Position numbers and translations under genes: made by a program. DNA of 17,416 nucleotides from Hyphomicrobiales bacterium (lineage in GTDB: Bacteria > Pseudomonadota > Alphaproteobacteria > Rhizobiales > Beijerinckiaceae): positions 1 to 17,416 of the forward strand of contig OMIJ01000069.1 of NCBI GenBank assembly GCA_900299065.1. Reading direction: 5' to 3'. Below the pieces are notes generated by a model that worked only from the letters and a program-made list of their open reading frames with translations, ran no database searches and was not told where the DNA came from. Of this stretch, positions 7,298 through 14,132 are shown piece by piece (position 1 is the stretch's first letter; each line of letters starts with the position of its first letter).

Positions 7298-9103
7298 ATG
7301 ACGTCAGTTTCCGGTTCAGATGAAAATCGCGCTGCGCCCACTTTGGCTCGCACGCCGGCAGGTTTGCAAAGGCTCAGCCATCTCAAATGGCGGCGCATAG
7401 CTGTCGGTGCCCTCAACGCAGCCACTTATTTTGTCTTGATGGTCTGGTTGGCCAGCATATTGGGCGCGCAGGGCTGGAGCGTGATTGATAGTATCATGTT
7501 CTTATGTTTTGCTCTGGCTGCTCCCTGGAGCATTCTTGGTTTCTGGAATGCCATACTGGGCCTTTGGCTATTGCAAGCCCGTCGCGATGGCCTTGCTTTA
7601 GCCGCGCCCCATGCGCTGCATAGCGACTTGCAAACGCCCCTTCACCAAAGAACTGCTATTCTCATGACTTTGCGGAATGAGGATCCCGCCCGCGCCTTTG
7701 CGCGCCTGGCTATCATCAAACGCAGTGTAGATGCGACAGATCAGGGAGCTTTATTTGGCTGGTTTGTGCTCAGTGATAGTGATGATCCGCAAGTGCTCGA
7801 ACTTGAACAAGCAGCTTTTGCTGATTGGCAGGCGCAAAATACTTCCGATGCAGCCCGCATGATCTATCGCCGCCGCACGCTCAACTCTGGCTATAAGGCT
7901 GGCAATGTCCGCGATTTTTGCGAACGCTGGGGCAATGAATATGAATTCATGCTCCCCCTTGATGCTGATAGTCTGATGAGTGGCGAGACGATCGTGCGAT
8001 TGGTGCAAATGGCTCAATCCCATCCCAGGATCGGCATTTTGCAATCGCTTGTTATCGGCGCACCTTCACGCAGTGTCTTTGCCAGAGTTTTTCAATTTGG
8101 CATGCGCCATGCCATGCGTCCCTATACATTGGGCAGCGCCTTTTGGGCAGGAGATTGCGGGCCTTATTGGGGGCACAATGCGCTGGTGCGCATCGCGCCT
8201 TTCATGGCGCATTGCGACATGCCTAAATTGGCTGATGGCAAGCCCATTCTCTCGCATGATCAGATCGAGGCAGTTTTGATGCGGCGCGCAGGGTTTGAAG
8301 TGCGCGTTCTGCCTGAAGAATGTGGCAGCTATGAAGATAATCCGCCAACCCTGCTGGAATTTACAAAGCGCGATACGCGCTGGTGTCAGGGAAATTTACA
8401 ATATCTCAAATTGCTTGATCTGCCCGCCCTTGAGCCCATGTCACGCTTTCAATTGATCTGGGCGATTGCCATGTTCCTTGGTCTGCCAGCCTTCACATTG
8501 ATGATTGCTCTAATCGCCTTCAAGCCATTGGATGGCGAATCTCTGGCGCTGTTTCCAACTCATTCGGCCTTGGCTTTTTATCTCGTGTTTTTGCTGATGT
8601 ATCTCTCGCCAAAATTAGCCGGATTTCTGGATATTGCTTTTACACCAGGCGCAATGGCCCGTTATGGTGGCGCGGTGAGATTTACGTCAGGCGTTATAGT
8701 TGAAATCATCTTTGCCTTTCTGCTTGGTGCCATCTCGACCTTTCGCACCAGTCTCTTCATGCTCGGTCTTGTTATGGGTCGCAGCGTGACCTGGAATGGC
8801 CAATCACGCGATGCGCATGCTTTGCCATTCGCCATTGCCTGTGCTGGCCTGTGGCCGCAATTGCTCTTTGGTCTCATCGTCAATGGCTTGTTTCTTCATT
8901 GGTCGCTTGAGCTTTTCCTATGGGCGCTTCCATTGACGGCGGGCTATCTTCTGGCCATTCCCTTTGCTATTTTGACAGCAGATCCCAAATTAGGCGAGCG
9001 CATGACGCAATGGGGGCTCTGCGCTTTGCCGGAAGAGATAAATCCGCCTGAAGAAATTGCCAGCCTTGCAGAAATCCCATCGGCAGCGCAGCGGAGCGTG
9101 TGA
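7298..9103 (+). CDS. opgH: Glucan biosynthesis glucosyltransferase H (OpgH/MdoH)
   Basis: Inner-membrane GT2-family synthase that polymerises glucose from UDP-glucose into the backbone of osmoregulated periplasmic glucans and exports it. Two N-terminal membrane segments (about 35-92) precede the cytoplasmic catalytic domain with LMTLRNEDP (122-130), LSDSDDP (158-164), the DXD-like DADS (222-225), SHDQIEA (319-325), ECGSYEDNPP (341-350) and the (Q)xxRW-type RDTRWCQGN (358-366). Several membrane helices form the C-terminal half. At 601 residues it is of the shorter alphaproteobacterial type compared with E. coli MdoH (about 850). There is no opgG beside it. It heads a four-gene operon whose next gene starts 3 nt after its stop, so the downstream genes probably modify or process the glucan. 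Confidence 0.93.
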   Translation: MTSVSGSDENRAAPTLARTPAGLQRLSHLKWRRIAVGALNAATYFVLMVWLASILGAQGWSVIDSIMFLCFALAAPWSILGFWNAILGLWLLQARRDGLALAAPHALHSDLQTPLHQRTAILMTLRNEDPARAFARLAIIKRSVDATDQGALFGWFVLSDSDDPQVLELEQAAFADWQAQNTSDAARMIYRRRTLNSGYKAGNVRDFCERWGNEYEFMLPLDADSLMSGETIVRLVQMAQSHPRIGILQSLVIGAPSRSVFARVFQFGMRHAMRPYTLGSAFWAGDCGPYWGHNALVRIAPFMAHCDMPKLADGKPILSHDQIEAVLMRRAGFEVRVLPEECGSYEDNPPTLLEFTKRDTRWCQGNLQYLKLLDLPALEPMSRFQLIWAIAMFLGLPAFTLMIALIAFKPLDGESLALFPTHSALAFYLVFLLMYLSPKLAGFLDIAFTPGAMARYGGAVRFTSGVIVEIIFAFLLGAISTFRTSLFMLGLVMGRSVTWNGQSRDAHALPFAIACAGLWPQLLFGLIVNGLFLHWSLELFLWALPLTAGYLLAIPFAILTADPKLGERMTQWGLCALPEEINPPEEIASLAEIPSAAQRSV

Positions 9104-9105
9104 AC

Positions 9106-9882
9106 ATGAATATCACACATCTCTGGTTAGGGCTGAAAGCAAGCCTGCGCGAATGGCGAGCATTGTTGCGATCTATTCGGATTTATCATTTTGATCGCGC
9201 CCATCACCGCGCGATGGATCAGCTCTATGGTCAGTTTCTCAAATCCGGTGATATTGCCTTTGATGTCGGTGCCCATGTGGGTGATCGTATTTCCTCATTC
9301 CGCCGCTGCGGCGCCAAAGTCATTGCTTTGGAACCGCAACCAGGCCCTCTTAAAGTGATCAACTTTTTGCATGGCCGCGATCCGCTAGTGACCATTATTG
9401 CGGCCGCCGCTGGCGCTGAAAAAGGCCTGCTCACTCTGAATATTAATTCAGACAATCCCACCGTCTCGACAGCCTCGCAATCCTTTGTGGACGCCGCACA
9501 AAATGCCAAGGGATGGGAAGGACAGGTCTGGGATCGGACAATCGAAGTTCCAGTAACAACGCTCGATAGCCTGATTGCCCAATATGGTTTACCGAAATTG
9601 ATCAAGATTGATGTTGAAGGCTTTGAACATTCTGTGATGATGGGTCTGTCGCGCGCTGTGCCTGTCCTCTCCTTTGAATTCACCACTATTGCACGTGATG
9701 TAGCGCAGGATTGTCTCGATCGGGCAGTGATCCTCGGCTATGCGCGGTTCAATGTGGCTCTTGGTGAGTCCCAGAAAATGGTTTTCTCCAAGCCTGTTGA
9801 TCTCGCCCGCATGAGCGCCTGGCTGGCGACAATCCCGCATGAGGCCAATTCGGGCGACGTCTATGCTTTTTACGCACCCTAA
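9106..9882 (+). CDS. FkbM-family SAM methyltransferase
   Basis: A 258-residue methyltransferase of the FkbM family, whose members O-methylate sugars and other hydroxyls. Motif I reads AFDVGAHVGDR (51-61), the acidic strand end ALEPQP (74-79) binds the SAM ribose in relatives, and the family signature KIDVEGFEHSVMMG (167-180) is intact, followed by SFEFTT. ATG at 9106 is chosen because GGAG at 9093-9096 is 9 nt away; the GTG at 9100 overlapping the opgH stop would leave only 3 nt. Placed directly after opgH, a role in methylating glucose units of the periplasmic glucan or its precursor is attractive, but no signal peptide is seen, so it would act on the cytoplasmic side. That role is inference. 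Confidence 0.87.
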   Translation: MNITHLWLGLKASLREWRALLRSIRIYHFDRAHHRAMDQLYGQFLKSGDIAFDVGAHVGDRISSFRRCGAKVIALEPQPGPLKVINFLHGRDPLVTIIAAAAGAEKGLLTLNINSDNPTVSTASQSFVDAAQNAKGWEGQVWDRTIEVPVTTLDSLIAQYGLPKLIKIDVEGFEHSVMMGLSRAVPVLSFEFTTIARDVAQDCLDRAVILGYARFNVALGESQKMVFSKPVDLARMSAWLATIPHEANSGDVYAFYAP

Positions 9883-10913
9883 TGCTTAATCCACTATCTC
9901 TAGCAACAGGATCGATCATGTCTTCTCTATTGTTCGGGCAAATTCATTCTTCTCTCAGGATGAAAATGATCGCCGCTCTGATGATCTCAATAGGTTTAAT
10001 CCCTTTGGCACAGGCACAAGTGCCGCCAGCTAATGAACTGGCCGTGCAGATCAGCAATAAGAGCGAACCTGAATTATGCGCTGAGCGCGATAATGTCGCG
10101 CTGGAATTCACCTCGCCTGAAGTGCGCCGCTTTCGTTTGCAGGCCGTGCATCCGGCCTATATTGGCACGATTGCAGTTGATCGTTGGGCTCCTGACTTCA
10201 CCTCCTGCGATATGTCGCATGATCCAAATTTCAAAGCTGATAATTCCCGCCGCGTTACCTTTTACGAAACGCCCGATTTCTGGCTGACAGGCTATACATT
10301 TCCCTCCTTCTGGCGGCCCAATACTGTGCCAGTGCGCGTGGGGGATCGGATTGAGCAGGGCTTGCATCTCATTCAGGTCTGGATGCGTCATCGTGAGCGC
10401 GCTGAAGAAGTTCTCGTTCTCTATCCTCCCGATGGCTATTGGCGCGCCCGCCCCATGCCGTTTCGCGATATGCGCTGGACCGCTTATGGTTCGTCTTTTC
10501 TGATTGGCCCTGTCGAAGTGCAGGAGCGCCCCATTGTTGCGCTTAAAGACATTGCCTTTGATCCGGAGAGCAAAACCTTCACGCTCAATTTTGCGCGCGG
10601 TGGTCAGGCGAAGATCAAAATTGAGACGATTGATGACGAGCGCAATGTCCTTGATATTTCCTATTCAGGTGCAATGCCCAATAATCTTCCTTTTGCGGCC
10701 ATGCGCTCAATGTATACGACGCAATTTAATTCAGATGTGGCACAAGTGGCCTGGCGCACCAAAGGCGGTGCTGGTTGGGGCGAAGCCTCGATCATGAATT
10801 TTCAGGGCGCATCTGCTACCGAGCTTTGGGCCGGGCGCCATGTGCCCTCGCTACATAATTTGAGCGCGCCCGATATGGTCTTTGGCAAATTCTCATCGCA
10901 GCCCTCGCGCTGA
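9882..10913 (+). CDS. Unknown secreted protein of the opgH operon
   Basis: I do not recognise this family. The protein has a hydrophobic stretch MIAALMISIGLIPLA (about 29-43) ending in AQAQ, which looks like a type I signal peptide with cleavage near residue 46, and no later membrane helix, so it is probably periplasmic. The mature part of about 300 residues looks rich in beta strands, with many aromatic residues in the middle (FWLTGYTFPSFWRP, 143-156) and acidic/basic alternation near 225-260. Two cysteines (near 61 and 109) could pair. The ATG shares a base with the fkbM stop (TAATG); ATG at 9918, with AGGA 6 nt upstream, would give a more normal signal peptide. It is not OpgG, which is longer and has a different sequence. 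Context suggests a glucan-related periplasmic role. Confidence 0.8.
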   Translation: MLNPLSLATGSIMSSLLFGQIHSSLRMKMIAALMISIGLIPLAQAQVPPANELAVQISNKSEPELCAERDNVALEFTSPEVRRFRLQAVHPAYIGTIAVDRWAPDFTSCDMSHDPNFKADNSRRVTFYETPDFWLTGYTFPSFWRPNTVPVRVGDRIEQGLHLIQVWMRHRERAEEVLVLYPPDGYWRARPMPFRDMRWTAYGSSFLIGPVEVQERPIVALKDIAFDPESKTFTLNFARGGQAKIKIETIDDERNVLDISYSGAMPNNLPFAAMRSMYTTQFNSDVAQVAWRTKGGAGWGEASIMNFQGASATELWAGRHVPSLHNLSAPDMVFGKFSSQPSR

Positions 10914-10922
10914 GGCCTGCGC

Positions 10923-11948
10923 GTGTATCAAACATCAGCCCGCACCAAAGAGATAAGCATTCATCGGCTCGATTGGATGGATGCTCTGCGAGGTCTCTCG
11001 CTGCTGGCTATGTTTGTCTATCATTTGATCTGGGATCTGGCTTACTTTGGCCTCATCACGCGCCAGATCCCGCTCAGCCCCGGCTTTAAGCTCTTCGGCC
11101 ATTTGATTGCGACAAGCTTTTTGGTTCTGGTGGGCATGAGCCTGGTGCTGGCGCATCAAAAGCACTGGCATTGGCCAGCCTATTGGCGTCGTTTGGCTTG
11201 GCTCATTCTGTCCAGTGCCCTGATCAGCCTGGTGACCTATATTCTCTTTCCAGACAGCTTTATCTTCTTTGGTATATTGCATTGTATTGCACTGGTGAGT
11301 CTGCTGGCCGTGCCTGTTCTTCGCCTGCCCCTCCCTCTGGTCTGGCTTTTGGCGCTTTTGATAATGGTTTTGCCCGGTCTGGCCGCCGCCCCGCATTTTG
11401 ATCAGCCGCTTCTGTGGTGGACAGGGCTTGGGCTCGATCAGCCCGCGAGCAATGATTGGCGACCGCTCTTTCCCTGGGGCGGATTTACCCTTCTGGGGAT
11501 AGCTCTGATGCGACAGGCGCAGACCAGGGACCTTTTGTCGCAGCTGGCTCAATGGCGGGCAAAATCCGGTTTCTCCCGGCTTTTAGTCTGGGGTGGGCGC
11601 CAGTCTCTGGTCATCTATCTGGTGCATCAACCGATCTTCCTGGGTCTTGTTTTCCTTGCTGCGCAGGGCTTGGGCATTAGCCCACCACAAATGGGAAACA
11701 ATCTGGAGATGGAGGCCCGGCCCTTCATGAATTCCTGTCAAAATCAATGCGTAAGCGCAGGTGCACCGGTCCCTGTCTGTCAGCGCTTATGCGCCTGTGT
11801 GGTTGATGAATTGCGCAGCTCCGGTCTCTGGCGCGAGGCCCTCACCCGCCCCTTGGGCGCTATGGAACAGGAGCGGGCGCAAGCCATCAGCCGCCAATGC
11901 AGCCGAATGGATATTTCGGGTCAAACGGATCAAAATCCGCCTCGCTAG
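10923..11948 (+). CDS. HGSNAT-like (DUF1624) membrane acyltransferase with C-terminal Cys cluster
   Basis: Polytopic membrane protein of 341 residues resembling the bacterial heparan-alpha-glucosaminide N-acetyltransferase / DUF1624 family: LDWMDALRGLSLLAMFVYHL (16-35, with D20, R23, His34), GMSLVLAHQ (71-79), FFGILHCIALVSL (115-127), FPWGGFTLLGIAL (183-195), and a late GRQSLVIYLVHQPI (225-238, His235). Family members pass acyl groups across the membrane to sugar acceptors. After the last helix there is an 80-residue hydrophilic tail with a C-x3-C-x9-C-x3-C-x-C arrangement (Cys272, 276, 286, 290, 292) and Cys326. GTG start, GAGG at 7 nt spacing. As last gene of the opgH operon it is a candidate to acylate the glucan, as OpgC does in other bacteria, though it is not an OpgC homologue I can recognise. 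Confidence 0.85.
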   Translation: MYQTSARTKEISIHRLDWMDALRGLSLLAMFVYHLIWDLAYFGLITRQIPLSPGFKLFGHLIATSFLVLVGMSLVLAHQKHWHWPAYWRRLAWLILSSALISLVTYILFPDSFIFFGILHCIALVSLLAVPVLRLPLPLVWLLALLIMVLPGLAAAPHFDQPLLWWTGLGLDQPASNDWRPLFPWGGFTLLGIALMRQAQTRDLLSQLAQWRAKSGFSRLLVWGGRQSLVIYLVHQPIFLGLVFLAAQGLGISPPQMGNNLEMEARPFMNSCQNQCVSAGAPVPVCQRLCACVVDELRSSGLWREALTRPLGAMEQERAQAISRQCSRMDISGQTDQNPPR

Positions 11949-11980
11949 GGGTATTTCGCAGCAGAATTTTGAAAAAATCG

Positions 11981-12005
11981 GGAACTTTTTGCTCCTTCAG
12001 ACGTT
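11981..12005 (+). promoter_or_regulatory. EcfG-type general stress promoter
   Basis: GGAAC (11981-11985) and CGTT (12002-12005) are separated by 16 bp, which matches the GGAAC-N16-17-CGTT pattern of alphaproteobacterial EcfG-dependent promoters. It lies 39 nt upstream of the GTG start of the KGG-protein gene, the distance expected for a short leader. PhyR/NepR/EcfG control is inferred from this match and from the stress-related family of the gene. Confidence 0.7.
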
Positions 12006-12043
12006 TTTTTGAGAGTAATCTTCATAAAACTAGGAGTGAGTGG

Positions 12044-12301
12044 GTGGAGGAGATCAAGAAGAAGTCGACCCGAGGTTTTGCCTCTATGGATCCCGAGCGC
12101 CAGCGCGCAATCGCCAGCAAGGGCGGTCAGAGCGTGCCGAAAGATAAGCGCAGTTTTGCCCTAAACAAGACTTTAGCGGCAGAAGCGGGTCGCAAGGGCG
12201 GGCAAAGCGTCAAGCCGGAGCAACGCAGCTTTGCCAAGGATCAGAAATTGGCGAGTACGGCCGGACGTAAGGGTGGGCAAACTTCCCACACGGCAGATTA
12301 A
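12044..12301 (+). CDS. KGG-repeat stress protein (YciG/GsiB-like)
   Basis: Small, highly charged, hydrophilic 85-residue protein made of three repeats with the KGG signature: GFASMDPERQRAIASKGGQ, RSFALNKTLAAEAGRKGGQ and RSFAKDQKLASTAGRKGGQ. This is the stress-induced acidophilic repeat found in E. coli YciG and Bacillus GsiB, proteins that accumulate under desiccation, osmotic or starvation stress; molecular function is poorly known. The GTG at 12044 is chosen because AGGAG lies 7 nt upstream and the repeats begin soon after; the longer frame upstream overlaps the end of the acyltransferase gene and is not repeat-like. An EcfG-type promoter precedes it and a strong hairpin follows, so it is probably a monocistronic stress gene. 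Confidence 0.88.
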   Translation: MEEIKKKSTRGFASMDPERQRAIASKGGQSVPKDKRSFALNKTLAAEAGRKGGQSVKPEQRSFAKDQKLASTAGRKGGQTSHTAD

Positions 12302-12309
12302 CACCAAAG

Positions 12310-12339
12310 CTTTAAACCGGATCATAATCCGGTTTAAAG
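12310..12339. terminator. Perfect 13-bp hairpin between convergent genes
   Basis: CTTTAAACCGGAT, a 4-nt CATA loop, and the exact reverse complement ATCCGGTTTAAAG. It starts 8 nt after the KGG-gene stop and ends 34 nt before the stop of the converging phosphoesterase gene. The AAA/TTT flanks inside the stem would give a short U-tract in either direction, fitting a bidirectional terminator. There is no long T run outside the stem. Confidence 0.65.
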
Positions 12340-12373
12340 TGAGTGGGACAAGCCTCTTGGCCAATGAATGTCT

Positions 12374-13609
12374 TCAGCGCAATTTGATTTCATTGAGCTG
12401 ACGTGTCTCGCCAAATTTTTCATCAAATCCATAAGTGATGATTTCAGCGCTTGCATCCTGATGCAGATTGACTGTTGCCCAAGCATAGGTGCGGTCAGTT
12501 GCAGGCGCACGCAATGCGGTTCCGGCTTTGGCATCAAACGGAGAGCCGCCAGACCCCACAATCACCTGATAGGCTTTTCCCCGCGGCTGGGAGATATTGT
12601 AAACATGTTCATGACCTGAGAAATAAGTCGCTTCATAAGCCTCGATCACATCCCAGAAGGCGTCTCGTGCTGCGAGATTGGCCGGCACAGCATCCAGTCC
12701 ACCCAGCTCCACTTCGCCACTGGCAAGATAATTATAAGTGAAGGCGGGCTTGTGACCGAATACAAAGAAACGCTTGATACCGCGCGCTTTGGCAGCTTGG
12801 AAATCAGCCGCCAGCCATTTGGTCGGCGCCATCGCATCCTTGCCAACGGCATCCGTATTGATCACGCTGAAATGCGCGCCTTTGCTATCAAAGCTATAAG
12901 ATAATTTGCTCTGATCCGTGGTCAGCCCATCAGGGCTCGCGCCAGCAATGGGGCCGAGCGTCACATTCTGCGGTGCTTCACCCATCAGGCTCATAAACCG
13001 CGCTGTATCGACAATCAGATCACCCATATTGTCTGACCAGGCCTCTTCATTTTCAGGGCGAGCAACTTTGCCACATGGCTTGCATTGAGTTTCATGATTG
13101 CCTGGCACAGGCATGACATAAGTGCCGGCCTCCATCATCGGGGCAATCATGCCGCGCCAAAAAGCATATTGCTGATAGAATTTGAGCAGATCGCTTTTGA
13201 TTATGTCCGCTGTTGAGACTGGCCCTATGGGAGCAACATTATTGCCCTTGGTGCCATTGATCTGGCTTTGATCCAAATTGGATGTATAGCCAATCCCCGC
13301 AATCCCATAGCCATGGATCATATCGCCATTGAAGAACAGTATTTTTGATTTCTGCGCCTGGATCGATGCAAGAATGCGGCTGAACGCCTTTGTGCTTTGC
13401 AGCCATTTGGCATCCTGACCGGACAGAGTCTCGCCTACACTGGCCTTGTCATAAGTCACCGGATCTTGACGGGAATCGCCGACTGTCGAAAATGTCAGGA
13501 CCACCGGGCTCGATTGCGCTAGCGCAGCAAAGCTGATCATCTGGGCAGGAGCAAAAAACAGAGCTCCGGCAAGGGTGGATTTAGCCAATTTGGACTTGAG
13601 ATGACGCAT
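12374..13609 (-). CDS. Secreted calcineurin-like metallophosphoesterase
   Basis: A 411-residue protein with an N-terminal signal peptide (hydrophobic about 12-30, cleavage near AALAQ) and a dinuclear-metal phosphoesterase core. Metal-binding motifs appear in the usual order: VGDSR (43-47), FNGDMIHG (93-100), PGNHE (169-173), FGHKP (284-288) and SGHEHVY (331-337). It should act in the periplasm or outside the cell on phosphoesters; the substrate is unknown, and purple-acid-phosphatase-like or nucleotidase activity is possible. ATG at 13609 is chosen over a frame extending to 13651 because GAGG lies 5 nt upstream and the signal peptide then starts properly. A Pho box about 65 nt upstream suggests induction under phosphate limitation for phosphate scavenging. 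Confidence 0.9.
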   Translation of the reverse strand: MRHLKSKLAKSTLAGALFFAPAQMISFAALAQSSPVVLTFSTVGDSRQDPVTYDKASVGETLSGQDAKWLQSTKAFSRILASIQAQKSKILFFNGDMIHGYGIAGIGYTSNLDQSQINGTKGNNVAPIGPVSTADIIKSDLLKFYQQYAFWRGMIAPMMEAGTYVMPVPGNHETQCKPCGKVARPENEEAWSDNMGDLIVDTARFMSLMGEAPQNVTLGPIAGASPDGLTTDQSKLSYSFDSKGAHFSVINTDAVGKDAMAPTKWLAADFQAAKARGIKRFFVFGHKPAFTYNYLASGEVELGGLDAVPANLAARDAFWDVIEAYEATYFSGHEHVYNISQPRGKAYQVIVGSGGSPFDAKAGTALRAPATDRTYAWATVNLHQDASAEIITYGFDEKFGETRQLNEIKLR

Positions 13610-13673
13610 ATGACCCTCTTTGCTTGAGATGTCCCCTCCTAGCCAGCGCACACGATGGTTTTGTGAACATCGG

Positions 13674-13691
13674 ATGACATTTGCGTGACAA
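13674..13691 (-). promoter_or_regulatory. Pho box upstream of the metallophosphoesterase
   Basis: Read on the minus strand this is TTGTCAC-GCAA-ATGTCAT, two TGTCA-type repeats at an 11-nt period, the PhoB-binding pattern (CTGTCAT-N4-CTGTCAT). A third, imperfect unit (ATGTTCAC) follows. It lies 64 nt before the ATG of a secreted phosphoesterase. It is also within the divergent intergenic region of the small secreted protein gene. Confidence 0.65.
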
Positions 13692-13760
13692 TCCGCCGAA
13701 GCCAGTTTCCTTTATTTTGGGATGAGTTAAACTACAGACGCGTCATAAATTGGGGGATCA

Positions 13761-14120
13761 ATGATGCGCGCAAATTCTTTCGCGATGAAATCAAAACATC
13801 TGGCTGGCTGTGCCAGCCTTATTGTCATGTTCAGTTTGGCCTCTGGCCAATCGGCTTTGGCTGATGCCATTGATGGAGATTGGTGCAGCCCGGAGGGCAA
13901 GCATTTGTCGATCAAAGGTCCGCAAATCGTCACGCCGGGCGGGGCGAAAATGGCAGGCCAATATTCGCGCCATGCTTTCTCTTATGTTGTTCCGGCCCCC
14001 GAGCCCCAATCAGGCTCAACCATTTTCATGTCGCTAATGGGGGAGACAACAGTATTGGTGCGCGAAGGCTCACCTGTCGCTCAACCCGTCACTTGGAAAC
14101 GGTGCGAAAATATCATGTGA
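13761..14120 (+). CDS. Small secreted protein, unknown function
   Basis: A 119-residue protein with a signal peptide (hydrophobic about 17-32, likely cleavage after SALADA near residue 36) and a mature part of about 83 residues. Two cysteines remain, Cys42 in GDWCSPEGKHLSI and Cys115 in WKRCENIM near the C-terminus, and could form one disulfide joining the ends of a small beta-type domain. The WC...G/W..C layout resembles small periplasmic proteins common in Rhizobiales, but I cannot assign a family. GGGGGA lies 3 nt before the first ATG and 6 nt before the second (13764), so the latter may be used. It is divergent from the phosphoesterase and converges with cysG with 12 nt between stops. Confidence 0.75.
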   Translation: MMRANSFAMKSKHLAGCASLIVMFSLASGQSALADAIDGDWCSPEGKHLSIKGPQIVTPGGAKMAGQYSRHAFSYVVPAPEPQSGSTIFMSLMGETTVLVREGSPVAQPVTWKRCENIM

Positions 14121-14132
14121 CTGCGTATATGG

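Noticed and set aside
9882..10913. OpgG/MdoG identity for the third gene of the opgH operon
   Set aside because: OpgG is about 500 residues with a different sequence pattern; I see no shared motif.
11897..12043. Longer N-terminus for the KGG protein starting at 11897
   Set aside because: It overlaps the end of the acyltransferase gene and contains the EcfG promoter; the GTG at 12044 has a good ribosome binding site.
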